Source: Taklimakanibacter albus
GTDB taxonomy: Bacteria > Pseudomonadota > Alphaproteobacteria > Rhizobiales > Aestuariivirgaceae
Reading direction: 5' to 3'
Assembly (NCBI RefSeq): GCF_016595235.1
Contig: NZ_JAENHL010000006.1
Coordinates: 1,178,001-1,242,000, forward strand
Length of the DNA stretch: 64,000 bases
Shown: piece after piece, positions 50,073 through 59,443 of the stretch
Numbering within the stretch: position 1 is the stretch's first letter
Layout: the number at the start of each line of letters is the position of its first letter
The notes under the pieces: generated by a model
Database searches by the model: none
What the model was told of the DNA's origin: nothing
Seen by the model: only the letters and a program-made list of their open reading frames with translations
Position numbers and translations under genes: made by a program

Positions 50073-51608
50073 CTAGATCATCGCATTTATGAGATTGGTT
50101 TCGGTGATGGCCTCACCTTCGAAGACGCCGGAAATCGCGCCGTGGCGGATGGTGATCACCATGTCGCTGACGCGGATGACCTCGGCCATGTCCTCTGAAG
50201 CCATGAGCACGGCGAGATCGCGCTCTTCGCGCAACTTCTGCAGCATCTCATAGATCTCGAGCTTGACGCCGACATCGACGCCACGCGTCGGGTTGTTGAG
50301 AAGAATGAGCTTGGGATTGGTCAGGAACCACTTGGCCAGCAGCACCTTCTGCTTGTTGCCGCCGGAGAGGTTGCGCACCGCCGTCGCCGCGCTCGGCGCC
50401 TTGATGCGGAAAAGCTGCATGCCCTGCTCGGCATCCTTGGACTCAGCGCTGCCGTCGACGAAACCGCCGCGCGCATTGCGAGTGAGCCCGGCAAGCCCGA
50501 TATTGAACTGGATATCGGCGCTGTCGATCAGGCCTTCGACGGCGCGCTCTTTCGGAACCATGGCGATGCCGGCGGCGATCGCCTCAGGAATATCCCGGCC
50601 TTCATGCCGCTTGCCGTCGAGCTCAATGCTGCCTTTGCTGACGGCGACCGCGCCGAAGACGGCTTCGAGAACGGCATCGGCGCCCGAACCGGCAAGGCCG
50701 GCCAGCGTGACAATCTGGCCGCGCCGCACTTTCAGCGACACGTCCTTGAAGCCAGCCCCGCTCAGGCCGTCGAGCGCCAGCATGACCGGCCGGTCGGCGA
50801 GACCCGGGGTCCGCTCCCAGACATCGATCTTGCGGCCGATCATCAGGGCCGACAGCTGGCTCTCGTCGAGATCCTCGACCGGACGCGTCGTGACATAGGC
50901 GCCGTCCTTCATGACCTCGACGGTCGTACAGCTGCCGAAAATCTCCTGCAGGCGGTGCGAGACATAAAGGATGCCCACCCCCTGGGCACGCAGATCGGCC
51001 ATCAGCCGGTGCAAAGTGTCGGCGTCGTCATGGTCGAGCGACGCGGTGATCTCGTCGAGCAGCAGAACTTTCGGATTGGTCGACAGGGCGCGTGCCAGCT
51101 CGATCATCTTGCAGGTCGAGGGCGACAGGCTGCCGATGGAAGCACGGGGATCGATCTTGAGACCGAGCCGGTTCAGCACCTCTTGCGCCGCGGCATGGAG
51201 CTTGGTCCAGTCGATAATGCCGAAACGGCGGAACATGTCCATCCGCCCGAGAAAGACATTCTCGGCGACCGAAGTGTTCGGCAGCGTGTTGAATTCCTGA
51301 TAGACCATCGACACGCCGGCGCGCACCGCCGATGCCGCTGAATCAGGCCTGAATGGGTCGCCATTGAGCGTGATCTCGCCGCCATCCGGCGTCACTTCCC
51401 CGGCCAGTATCTTGAAAATGGTCGACTTGCCGGCGCCGTTCTCGCCGCACAAGGCCAGCGCTTCGCCGGCATGAAGGGTGAGGCCGACGTCGCGCACCGC
51501 ATGGACGGGGCCGTACTGCTTCTGCAATCCGCGCGCTTCGAGTATCGCGTGCGAGAAGCGTTTGGCAGTCCCCTGCCCGGTTTCCATGTGATTTGCGACG
51601 TCAGCCAT
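50073..51608 (-). CDS. sugar-type ABC transporter ATPase (RbsA/MglA-like)
   Basis: A 511-residue tandem ATPase. The first half has Walker A GENGAGKST, SIGSLSPSTC-type signature, and Walker B LLLDEI. The second half has NLSGGNKQKVLLAKW, the usual signature, followed by LNNPTRGVD. The second Walker A is degenerate (LAGLAGSGADAVLEA), as usual in this family. Also note LLDEITASLD in half one, where most have LLDEPTAAL. Confidence 0.95.
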   Translation of the reverse strand: MADVANHMETGQGTAKRFSHAILEARGLQKQYGPVHAVRDVGLTLHAGEALALCGENGAGKSTIFKILAGEVTPDGGEITLNGDPFRPDSAASAVRAGVSMVYQEFNTLPNTSVAENVFLGRMDMFRRFGIIDWTKLHAAAQEVLNRLGLKIDPRASIGSLSPSTCKMIELARALSTNPKVLLLDEITASLDHDDADTLHRLMADLRAQGVGILYVSHRLQEIFGSCTTVEVMKDGAYVTTRPVEDLDESQLSALMIGRKIDVWERTPGLADRPVMLALDGLSGAGFKDVSLKVRRGQIVTLAGLAGSGADAVLEAVFGAVAVSKGSIELDGKRHEGRDIPEAIAAGIAMVPKERAVEGLIDSADIQFNIGLAGLTRNARGGFVDGSAESKDAEQGMQLFRIKAPSAATAVRNLSGGNKQKVLLAKWFLTNPKLILLNNPTRGVDVGVKLEIYEMLQKLREERDLAVLMASEDMAEVIRVSDMVITIRHGAISGVFEGEAITETNLINAMI

Positions 51609-51624
51609 TATTGCACCAATCCGA

Positions 51625-52662
51625 TCAGGGTTTGATCACCTGGAAGACGTCGGAATATTTGATCGACGGATTCGTCGTCTTGCTGATCGCCTTCCAGTCG
51701 ATGAGCGACTTGCCGGCCGCCAGGGGCTCGATGATCTTCGAGCGATAGTCGCCGATACCGTCCTTGGTCAGGTAATAGAGGCTCATCTCATAGACCGGCT
51801 GGTCCGGCTTCTGGCCGTTCAGATAGTCGTGGATGATGGTGATACCATAGCCGCCCATGACCCAATGGCCGCCGGCGAGCATCGACAGCTTGCCTTCGGC
51901 GAGCGAGTCGAGCGCGGCGGCCGTGATGTCGATGCCGGCGAGCTTGACCGAACCGAGGCGGCCGGAGTTCTCCATGGCGACGATGGCGCCCAGGAGCGGG
52001 TCGGAGCCGGCGCCCCAGACACCGTCAATGTCGCTGAAGCGCGTCAGGAAGTCTTCCATGACGGTCTGGCCCTTGGCGAGCGTCCAGTCCGTATACTGAA
52101 GGTCGAGGAGCTCGACGCCCGGATGCTCGGCGACCGCCTTCTTCAGGCCGTCATTGCGCGATTCCGAAGTGGAAATGCCGGGAACGCCGCCGATGCCGAC
52201 GATCTTCTTGACGTTGTCCTTCTCGATCAGGTGCTTGGCCACATTGTAGCCGGCCACTTCGTCATCGAGCTTGATGAAGGCAAGGTAATTCGGGACCGAT
52301 CCCACTTCGACGCCCGGGAAGGTGTCGGTGACGACGACCGGGATATTCGCCTTGTTGAGCAGGTTGATCGCCTGGATGCCGAGCGGCTCGCTGAGCGGGG
52401 TCAGGATGACGCCTTTGACGCCGGCATTGATCAGCGACTCGATGTCGGACAGCTGCTTGTCCTCGCGCGACTGCGCGTCGGTCACCACCAGCTCATAGCC
52501 ATAGGCTTCCGCCGCGGTCTTGGCGAAATTCACATAGTCGACCCAGAACGCATCGTTGAGCGTCGTCATCGGCATGCCGATCTTGGGTTTGTCCTGGGCC
52601 GCCGCCGTCAACGCCGAGGTGACGGCGAAGACAAAGGCAGCGACTAGAGAAATGATACGCAT
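51625..52662 (-). CDS. sugar-type ABC transporter substrate-binding protein
   Basis: A 345-residue periplasmic binding protein with a signal peptide (MRIISLVAAFVFA to TAAA|QDK). It belongs to the RbsB-like periplasmic-binding 4 fold: KPKIGMPMTTLNDAFWVDYV, SLINAGVKGVILTPLSEPLG, IPVVVTDTF and VWGAGSDPLLGAIVAMENSG. Ligand unknown, presumably the substrate of the cluster's enzymes. Confidence 0.93.
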   Translation of the reverse strand: MRIISLVAAFVFAVTSALTAAAQDKPKIGMPMTTLNDAFWVDYVNFAKTAAEAYGYELVVTDAQSREDKQLSDIESLINAGVKGVILTPLSEPLGIQAINLLNKANIPVVVTDTFPGVEVGSVPNYLAFIKLDDEVAGYNVAKHLIEKDNVKKIVGIGGVPGISTSESRNDGLKKAVAEHPGVELLDLQYTDWTLAKGQTVMEDFLTRFSDIDGVWGAGSDPLLGAIVAMENSGRLGSVKLAGIDITAAALDSLAEGKLSMLAGGHWVMGGYGITIIHDYLNGQKPDQPVYEMSLYYLTKDGIGDYRSKIIEPLAAGKSLIDWKAISKTTNPSIKYSDVFQVIKP

Positions 52663-52699
52663 GCTACTCTCCTCCTCTGTTGGTTTTCGTTACGTGCGT

Positions 52700-53710
52700 T
52701 CAAAGTGCGATGCGGCGGCCTTCGACCGCCGACCGGTAGGTTGCTTCGACGATTTCGACGATGCGGCGGGCTTCCTGTCCGTCGGCGGCGAGCTTCGCCC
52801 GTCCCTGGACCGCCGCGATGAAGTTCTCGACCGAGCGCGCGACCGTTTCGGTCCATGCCACCGTCTCGACGTCCACCGCCGCCCATTTTCCATCCTGCCA
52901 GCGCAGCAGCTCGGGCTCGCCCGAGAACTTCTCGAAATGCGCCTCGAGGCCCGGAATGCGGATCAGCGCGTCGGCCGTCACCGCCTCGACCTGGTCGTCG
53001 AAGGCGCCTTTCGGCGCGTGATAGCCGGCTTCGATCACCGCCCGGCCGCCATCGCGGAATTCCAGGATGACGAGGCCTGAATCCTCGCCCTTCTCGCGCG
53101 GCTTGTCGGTGTCGAGCACCGCCGTCACCGCTTTGACCTCACCCATGATGTAACGGGCCACGTAGAAACGGTGGAAACCAGCATCGAACAGCAGGCCGCC
53201 GCCGGTCAGATCCGGATCGGCGCGCCAGCCGCCGAGCTTGCCGCCGATCGCCAGGCGGAGCCGCAACGTGGTCGGCCGCGCGATACGCTTCTCGGCGATC
53301 GCCTCGGCGAGCCAGCGATGCGGCGGATAGAACAGCTGATTGTGGCTGGCGCCGAAGACGACACCCTTATCCTTGGCCAAACCGTTCAGCACGTCGCATT
53401 GCACGGCGGTGACGGTCGCCGGCTTCTCGACCAGCACATGTTTTCCGGCCTTGAGGGCGCTCGCGCACAGCTCGGCATGGAATTTGTGCGGCACACAGAT
53501 GACGACGGCTTCGACGTCTTTGTCGGCCAGAAGCTCCTCGGCCCGCGCATAGCCGCGGATGGACGTTCCGGCGATGGTCGCCTTGAGCAGCTCGGCATTG
53601 AGGTCAGCCGCTGCGAAGAGCTCGGCATGGGCGCTGGCGCGCACGCCATTGGCCTGATGGCGTCCGACTTCGCCGAGACCGATCACACCGACTTTCAATT
53701 TCGTAGTCAT
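52700..53710 (-). CDS. Gfo/Idh/MocA-family oxidoreductase
   Basis: A 336-residue NAD(P)-dependent dehydrogenase. N-terminal Rossmann: KVGVIGLGEVGRHQANGVRAS. The catalytic-region EKP is HVLVEKPATVT. LFDAGFHRFYVARYIMG in the second half supplies the conserved His. The family includes inositol 2-dehydrogenase; with an IolD-like gene in the operon, a cyclitol or polyol dehydrogenase role is plausible. It overlaps the isomerase stop (ATGA). Confidence 0.93.
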   Translation of the reverse strand: MTTKLKVGVIGLGEVGRHQANGVRASAHAELFAAADLNAELLKATIAGTSIRGYARAEELLADKDVEAVVICVPHKFHAELCASALKAGKHVLVEKPATVTAVQCDVLNGLAKDKGVVFGASHNQLFYPPHRWLAEAIAEKRIARPTTLRLRLAIGGKLGGWRADPDLTGGGLLFDAGFHRFYVARYIMGEVKAVTAVLDTDKPREKGEDSGLVILEFRDGGRAVIEAGYHAPKGAFDDQVEAVTADALIRIPGLEAHFEKFSGEPELLRWQDGKWAAVDVETVAWTETVARSVENFIAAVQGRAKLAADGQEARRIVEIVEATYRSAVEGRRIAL

Positions 53711-54603
53711 GCACGCATTCCTTCAGGCAACAGGTCTTCGAGCGCGCGCAGCTGCTGCATCGACAGCTCGGAAGCACGGGCGGGATCGGACTTCAGGATC
53801 GTCCGGTAATAACGGTAGGATTCGAACTCGACCGACATCACGCCGCGATAGCGGGCGGCATCGAGGGCGGTGAACACCGCCTGCCAGTCGACGAGCCCTT
53901 CGCCGATCAGCGGGAAGATGAATTCCTTCCCGTCGCGGCCCGGCATGCCGGCGACGTCCTTGATATGGACATGGCGGATATAGGGGCCGAGCTCGGCGAT
54001 GACCCAGGAGAGATCGTCGCGTGCCAGCGCGAAATGGCTCGGATCGAAATTGATGCCGAAGGCCGGATGCGAGCCGAAGCGGCGCAGCAGCACGCCGGTG
54101 CTGTGGAAGTCATGCGCGAGCCCGCCCCAGCAGGGTTCGAGCGCCGCCACGGCGCCGATCTCGGCAAGACCGTCCAGCATGCGGGCATAGGCATCGAGCA
54201 GCAGCGTCCAGGCTTCGCCTTCCGGCATCGCCTGGCCGACATCGACATGGCCCGTTTCCCAGCGGTTAGGTCCGGTCAGCACATTGATGAGATTCACATC
54301 GCGCCAGACGGCGGCCTTGGCCGCGGCAATCGTCAGGTCGACGCGCCTCGCCCGCTCCGCCTTGTCGGCGCAGACCAGGTCCTGCTGTACGACGATCTCC
54401 GAGACCGCGATGCCGTGCTTGCGGCTCGCCGCGAAGGCGGCATCGAGCTCGGCGTCGTTCATGCGCCGCGGATCGAAATGCGCCAGCGTCCATTCGACCG
54501 CGCCATAACCTTGCGCGGCAAGCGTCTGGGCGACGCGTTCGGCCGGCCAGGTTTCATAATCGAGCGCCGCCAGGAAACCCCAGCGCTTGAAAGGTCCGGC
54601 CAT
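53707..54603 (-). CDS. sugar phosphate isomerase/epimerase-type TIM barrel
   Basis: A 298-residue xylose isomerase-like TIM barrel (AP_endonuc_2 family). Metal ligands expected from the fold are seen: ALEPCWGG, FGINFDPSHFALARDD, HVHIKDVAG and MSVEFESYRY. Related members include IolE (inosose dehydratase), IolI and hydroxypyruvate isomerase. It lies 2 bases after the aminotransferase gene and overlaps the next. Confidence 0.9.
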   Translation of the reverse strand: MAGPFKRWGFLAALDYETWPAERVAQTLAAQGYGAVEWTLAHFDPRRMNDAELDAAFAASRKHGIAVSEIVVQQDLVCADKAERARRVDLTIAAAKAAVWRDVNLINVLTGPNRWETGHVDVGQAMPEGEAWTLLLDAYARMLDGLAEIGAVAALEPCWGGLAHDFHSTGVLLRRFGSHPAFGINFDPSHFALARDDLSWVIAELGPYIRHVHIKDVAGMPGRDGKEFIFPLIGEGLVDWQAVFTALDAARYRGVMSVEFESYRYYRTILKSDPARASELSMQQLRALEDLLPEGMRA

Positions 54604-54605
54604 CC

Positions 54606-55946
54606 TCAGTGCATCCTGTCAAGACGGGCCTGGGCGGCGGCAAGCGAGCGCTCGAGCCGGTCCAGCATCTCATCGGCCTGGTCGCGCGTCGTGTTCACCG
54701 CCGGCTTCAGCTTGATGACATTGCCGAAGTCGCCGAACACCGGGCCGCTCTTGCCGAGCAGCAGGCGCTGCTTCTCGAGCGCGTCCTTCCACACGAAGCC
54801 GGTCAGCTCATCGGCCGGCTCCTTGCTCTCGCGATCCTTGACCAGCTCAACACCGATCATGAGGCCGAGGCCGCGCACATCGCCGATGATCGAATAACGC
54901 TCCTTCATGTCGTTGAGGCGCGCCACCATGTGAGCGCCGATCTCGGTCGAATTCTTGCCGAGATCCTCCTCCTCCATGACTTCCAGCATGGCGAGGCTTC
55001 CGGCGCAGACCGCCGGCGTGGCCATCAAGGTGAAGCCCGCTTCCCAGCCCCTGAGCGAGGTGAAGCCTTCACCGGCCACGACGCCCGACAGCGGCAGGCC
55101 GGCGCCGAACGCCTTGCCCATCACGATGAGGTCGGGTTCGACGCCCACGACATTGGAGGCGAAGATGTCGCCGCAGCGCGAGAAGGCCGTCTGCACCTCA
55201 TCGGCAATGAGCGCCACGCCGTTCTTGGTGCAGATCTCGCGCACCATCTCGATATACCCTTCCGGCATTGGGATCATGCCGCCATTCGACTGGAACAGCT
55301 CGATGATCACGCCGGCGACCTTGGCGTCGGGCTGATGCTTGATGGCGGTGTCGATATAACGCGCGCACAACATGTCGCAAGAGCCGGGCTTCAGGCCGAA
55401 CGGACAGCGATAGCAATTGTAATTCGGCACCCGGATCTGCCGGGTCAAGTAGCGGTCGAGCCCTTCCTTGGAGCCTTCGAGCATCTTCGGATAGGAATAG
55501 CTCAGCGCCAGCGTGCTGAAGGTGGTGCCGTGGAAGGCGCTGAACAGCGAGACGAACTCGCTTCCCCCGGTGGCCCGCATCGCCAGATGCATGGCCCCTT
55601 CGACCGCATCGGCGCCGCTCAAGGCGAAGAGCACGCTGCGCATGTTCTTCGGCGCCTTGGACAGGACCTTCTCGGCCAGCTTGGTGCGCTGCTCGTTCTC
55701 GAAGACCGGCGTCACATATTCGATGCTGTCGAGCTGTTCCTTGATCGCCGCGACGACTTTGGGATGGCGGTAGCCAAGATTGACCACCCATTCGCCCGAA
55801 ACGGCATCGAGATATTCGGTGCCCTCCTCGTCCCAGAAGCGCACGCCCTCGCCGCGCACGATGCGCAGCGGATAGTGGCCCATCGGCTTGATGACTTTTT
55901 CGACCGTGGGTGAATTGAGAACAGGATTGGTGCTGTCGGCCTGCAT
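54606..55946 (-). CDS. class III PLP-dependent aminotransferase
   Basis: A 446-residue fold-type I enzyme. LIADEVQTAFSRCG binds PLP and the Schiff-base Lys is in IVMGKAFGAGLPLSGVV. It carries the NCYRCPFGLKPGSCDMLC cysteine motif of the AGXT2/GABA-like subgroup. In this operon it could remove an amino group from the transported substrate to give a ketose or keto-cyclitol. Confidence 0.93.
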   Translation of the reverse strand: MQADSTNPVLNSPTVEKVIKPMGHYPLRIVRGEGVRFWDEEGTEYLDAVSGEWVVNLGYRHPKVVAAIKEQLDSIEYVTPVFENEQRTKLAEKVLSKAPKNMRSVLFALSGADAVEGAMHLAMRATGGSEFVSLFSAFHGTTFSTLALSYSYPKMLEGSKEGLDRYLTRQIRVPNYNCYRCPFGLKPGSCDMLCARYIDTAIKHQPDAKVAGVIIELFQSNGGMIPMPEGYIEMVREICTKNGVALIADEVQTAFSRCGDIFASNVVGVEPDLIVMGKAFGAGLPLSGVVAGEGFTSLRGWEAGFTLMATPAVCAGSLAMLEVMEEEDLGKNSTEIGAHMVARLNDMKERYSIIGDVRGLGLMIGVELVKDRESKEPADELTGFVWKDALEKQRLLLGKSGPVFGDFGNVIKLKPAVNTTRDQADEMLDRLERSLAAAQARLDRMH

Positions 55947-55981
55947 TTGTGTCTCCGTCGGGGGATGCAGAGGGGGAATTG

Positions 55982-57853
55982 TCAGAGGTAATGGCGCTGA
56001 AGGGCGTCGCGGCGTTCTTCGTATTTGCGGCGCAGCTCCTGGGCGGCCGGGATGCCGGAAGTCTCCGGCGGCGCGATATCCCAGAAGCTGTGCTTGGTGC
56101 CGACCGACATCTTGTGCGGCTCGACCTCGATCACCACGACATTCAAGCCGGGCGCGGCGTCGGCGGCGGCGAGCGCCGCTTCCAGCTGCTCTGGGGTCTG
56201 GGCGCGATGCACCTTGGCGCCCAAGCTCTGGGCGTTCTGCCCGATATCGATGCCGAGATAGGCACCATTATAGGAGCCGGCATTGTCGCGGCCGCGGAAC
56301 TCGGTCGAGAAGCTGCTTCCGGTGGTGAGCGTCTGCAGATCGCGGATGATCTGGTAGCCGTGATTGACGAAGACGCAGACGGTGAGCTTGATCCCTTCGC
56401 GCGCTGCGACGATGAGGTCGCTCGGATTCATGAGATAGGTGCCATCGCCGATGACGACGGTGACGTTCTTCTCGCCGCCGAGCACCAGGCCGATGCCGGC
56501 CGGCATTTCATAGGTCATGCAGGAGAAGCCGAATTCGAGATGGGTGCGCTTGGAACCGCGCGTATCCCACAATTTGGCGACATCGCCCGGCAGGCTGCCG
56601 GCCGCGGCGACCACATAGGAGTCGCGCCGCGTCGCTTTGTTGACGAGAGTCAGGGCCTGCGCCTGGGTCATCTTCTGGCCGGCGGTGGCCTTGAGCGTCG
56701 GCTCGGCGAGCCCCGTCCACTCGTCGCGGGCGCTCTTCATTTCGGTGGTCCAGTCGGCCTTGGGCTTCACACCTTTGGCGGCAGCCGCCTCGGCGAGCGC
56801 CGTCAGGCCGACCTTCGCATCGGCGGTGATCGGCTCGGCGCCGAGCTTGATCGAATCGCGTCCCGTCACGTTGATGGAAGCGAAACGCACATCGGGATTC
56901 TGGAACAGGGTCTGCGAGCAGGTCACGACATCGGTGAGCCTGGTGCCGATGGCGAGAACGAGATCGGCCTGGCTGGCGATCCGGTTGGCGGCGAGATTGC
57001 CGGCAATGCCGACCGCGCCCAGCGCATTGAGCGATTCGCCCGGCATGGTGCTGCGTCCGGCCACCGTCTCGACCACCGGAATGCCGAAACGCTCGGCGAA
57101 GCTCTTCAACTCCTGCTCGGCCTCGGAATAATAGACGCCGCCACCGCTGATCAGCACCGGCTGCTTCGCTTTGGCCAGCATCTCGGCCACGCGCGTCACC
57201 TGGGCGGCATCGGCGGCCCGCCGCTCGACGCGCCAGACACGCTTTTCGAACAATTCGACCGGGAAGTCGCCGGCTTCGCCTTGCGTGTCCTGGCAGATGG
57301 ACAGTGTGACGGCGCCCGTTTCGGACGGGCTCGTCAGCACCCGCATCGCTTCCATGAGCGAGGGCAGCAGCTGCTCGGGCCGCACGATCTTGTCGAAGAA
57401 GGCGCTGACCGTGCGCAGGCCATCCGAGACCGACAGGTCGTAATTGGGATGCTCCAGCTGCTGCAGGACGATGCCCTGGCGGCGCGTCGCATAATGATCG
57501 GAGGCGAGCAGCAGCACCGGCACGCGCTGCACCGTGGCGCCGGCGGCGCCCGTATACATATTGGCGGTGCCCGGACCGATCGAGGCGGTGCAGGCGAAGG
57601 TCGACAGGCGGCGCTTCACGCGCGCATAGGCGACGGCCATATGCACCATGCTCTGCTCATGGAACGGCTGATAGAAGGGAATGTCCTGGCCGCATTCGGC
57701 GAGTCCCTGCCCCAGGCCTGATAGATTGCCGTGTCCGAAGATGCCGCAGGCGCCGCCGATCAGGCGCTGTTCGACGCCGTCACGCTCCGTCCATTGCGCC
57801 GCCAAAAACTTCGCGACCGCTTGTCCAACCGTCAGTCTGATGCTGCGTCCCAT
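55982..57853 (-). CDS. IolD-like thiamine diphosphate enzyme
   Basis: A 623-residue ThDP enzyme. The N-terminal part closely follows IolD (3D-(3,5/4)-trihydroxycyclohexane-1,2-dione hydrolase): GACGIFGHGNLSGLGQGL, ASIGPGTANMYTGAAGATVQRVPVLLL and IVRPEQLLPSLMEAMRVL. The ThDP/Mg site near the C-terminus is VVIGDGTYLMNPSDL. The start at 57853 is chosen because GGGGAG precedes it. It leads the operon and may cleave a cyclic dione. Confidence 0.9.
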   Translation of the reverse strand: MGRSIRLTVGQAVAKFLAAQWTERDGVEQRLIGGACGIFGHGNLSGLGQGLAECGQDIPFYQPFHEQSMVHMAVAYARVKRRLSTFACTASIGPGTANMYTGAAGATVQRVPVLLLASDHYATRRQGIVLQQLEHPNYDLSVSDGLRTVSAFFDKIVRPEQLLPSLMEAMRVLTSPSETGAVTLSICQDTQGEAGDFPVELFEKRVWRVERRAADAAQVTRVAEMLAKAKQPVLISGGGVYYSEAEQELKSFAERFGIPVVETVAGRSTMPGESLNALGAVGIAGNLAANRIASQADLVLAIGTRLTDVVTCSQTLFQNPDVRFASINVTGRDSIKLGAEPITADAKVGLTALAEAAAAKGVKPKADWTTEMKSARDEWTGLAEPTLKATAGQKMTQAQALTLVNKATRRDSYVVAAAGSLPGDVAKLWDTRGSKRTHLEFGFSCMTYEMPAGIGLVLGGEKNVTVVIGDGTYLMNPSDLIVAAREGIKLTVCVFVNHGYQIIRDLQTLTTGSSFSTEFRGRDNAGSYNGAYLGIDIGQNAQSLGAKVHRAQTPEQLEAALAAADAAPGLNVVVIEVEPHKMSVGTKHSFWDIAPPETSGIPAAQELRRKYEERRDALQRHYL

Positions 57854-57913
57854 CACGCTCCCCTGCACAAATCTGTTTTCGAGTGAGCGCAGATTAGATA
57901 CCTTCTTATAGTA

Positions 57914-57948
57914 TTGTCAAGATCAGCATATATCAGTTATCATACAAC
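57914..57948. promoter_or_regulatory. divergent promoter with candidate FadR-type operator
   Basis: TTGTCA (57914-57919), 18 bases, TATCAT (57938-57943) forms a plus-strand promoter. The near-palindrome GTTATCATACAAC (57936-57948) overlaps the -10 box and is a plausible site for the GntR/FadR-type regulator encoded at 59401. Confidence 0.4.
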
Positions 57949-58012
57949 TTATGAAGGCGCGTAACTCTGGCGTCTGCGGCAAAAAACAGCGGCGCTATCG
58001 AGGAAAATGGGC

Positions 58013-59443
58013 ATGAATCAGGTATCGGATTTCACGGCGGCTTTGGCGCGGGCCCTGCCCGAAAGCGCCTTTCGGCTGTCTGCCGATGACCGCCGTCCGT
58101 TCGAAACGGACTGGCGCGGTCTGTTCAACAACGCATCAGCGGCGATCCTCCTCCCCGGCTCCACCGATGAGACGGCGCAGATGCTCAAGCTCTGCAACGA
58201 ACATGGAATCGCCGTCGTGCCGCAAGGCGGCAATACCGGTCTCGTGGGCGGCGCCGTGCCGATCGAGAACAGCGGCGCGCAGGCCATTCTTTCGCTGCGC
58301 CGGATGCGCGCCATCCGTAATGTCGATCCCCTCAACAACACGATGGAGATCGAGGCCGGCGTCATCCTGCAGGCCGCACAGCAGGCTGCCGAGGCGGCCG
58401 ACCGCCTTCTGCCTTTGAGCCTCGCCGCCGAAGGCTCCTGTCAGGTTGGCGGCACCATCGCCACCAATGCCGGCGGCATTCAGGTGCTGGCCTATGGCTC
58501 GATGCGCAATCTAGTCCTCGGCCTCGAAGTGGTGCTTCCCGACGGCCAGGTCTGGAATGGATTGCGCAGCTTGCGCAAGGACAATACCGGCATCGACCTC
58601 AAGCAGATCTTCATCGGCTCCGAAGGCATTCTCGGCGTCATTACGGCCGCCACCTTGCGGCTGGTGCCGCGGCCACGCAAATCCCTGACGGCGCTCGCCG
58701 CCATTTCGGATCCGCATCAGGCGCTCGCTTTGCTCCGCGCCACCCAGGAGAATTTCGGCAGCGAGCTCACCTCGTGCGAATATTTCGGCGCCGCCGGGCT
58801 CGAGCTGGTCAGCCGGCACCTGCCGGGCGCAGTGTCGCCATTCGCCAACAGCCATCCGGCCTTCGTCCTTCTCGAGGTCTCCTCGCTTGATGCCGATGCC
58901 GATCTCGCGGCGCGAATCGAGCCGGTCTTCGAGCGTCTCGTCACCGACGGCACGCTCCAGGACGTCGTCATCGCGCAGAATGAAACACAGCGCCAGCGTC
59001 TCTGGGCGTTGCGCGAGGCCTTGTCGGAAGGCGAACGCGCCGCCGGCGGCGCGATCAAGCACGACATCGCCGTACCGATATTCGCCATTCCGGACGTATT
59101 GCACAGCATCGAATCGGGGTTGCCCGAGATTGCGCCGGGCGCCCGGCCCAATATTTTCGGCCATCTCGGCGACGGCAACCTGCATGTCAACATCATGCCG
59201 CCGGAGGGCCGTGCAATTGACTTGCTCTTGGCGCGCGCTACAGAGATAACTTCCTTTATCGAGGGTGTCGTCGTCGCGGCCGGCGGAACGTTCAGTGCCG
59301 AACACGGAATTGGTCAATTGCGTCTCAAATCGCTGAAACAGCACCGCTCGTCGCTCGAGCTGGAGCTGATGCGGGCCATTAAAGGAGTCCTGGATCCCAA
59401 ATGGATGATGAATCCCGGCAAAGTTCTCAATCAAGGCTCCTGA
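58013..59443 (+). CDS. FAD-linked D-2-hydroxyacid dehydrogenase (GlcD/D2HGDH type)
   Basis: A 476-residue flavoprotein. The FAD-binding site VVPQGGNTGLVGGAVP is near residue 72, and the C-terminal domain has HLGDGNLHVNIMPP and EHGIGQ with conserved His residues. It oxidises a 2-hydroxyacid such as D-lactate, glycolate or 2-hydroxyglutarate. AGGA lies 8 bases before the ATG at 58013 but only 2 before 58007. It is divergent from the ABC/catabolic operon. Confidence 0.92.
   Translation: MNQVSDFTAALARALPESAFRLSADDRRPFETDWRGLFNNASAAILLPGSTDETAQMLKLCNEHGIAVVPQGGNTGLVGGAVPIENSGAQAILSLRRMRAIRNVDPLNNTMEIEAGVILQAAQQAAEAADRLLPLSLAAEGSCQVGGTIATNAGGIQVLAYGSMRNLVLGLEVVLPDGQVWNGLRSLRKDNTGIDLKQIFIGSEGILGVITAATLRLVPRPRKSLTALAAISDPHQALALLRATQENFGSELTSCEYFGAAGLELVSRHLPGAVSPFANSHPAFVLLEVSSLDADADLAARIEPVFERLVTDGTLQDVVIAQNETQRQRLWALREALSEGERAAGGAIKHDIAVPIFAIPDVLHSIESGLPEIAPGARPNIFGHLGDGNLHVNIMPPEGRAIDLLLARATEITSFIEGVVVAAGGTFSAEHGIGQLRLKSLKQHRSSLELELMRAIKGVLDPKWMMNPGKVLNQGS

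Noticed and set aside
54609-55913. A 434-codon open frame antisense to the class III aminotransferase
   Set aside because: Same cause; the composition (His, Arg, Asp rich) is that of an antisense shadow.
55949-57721. A 590-codon open frame antisense to the IolD-like gene
   Set aside because: High GC leaves stops rare in the antisense frame. It has no recognisable domain, while the minus strand has a full ThDP enzyme.
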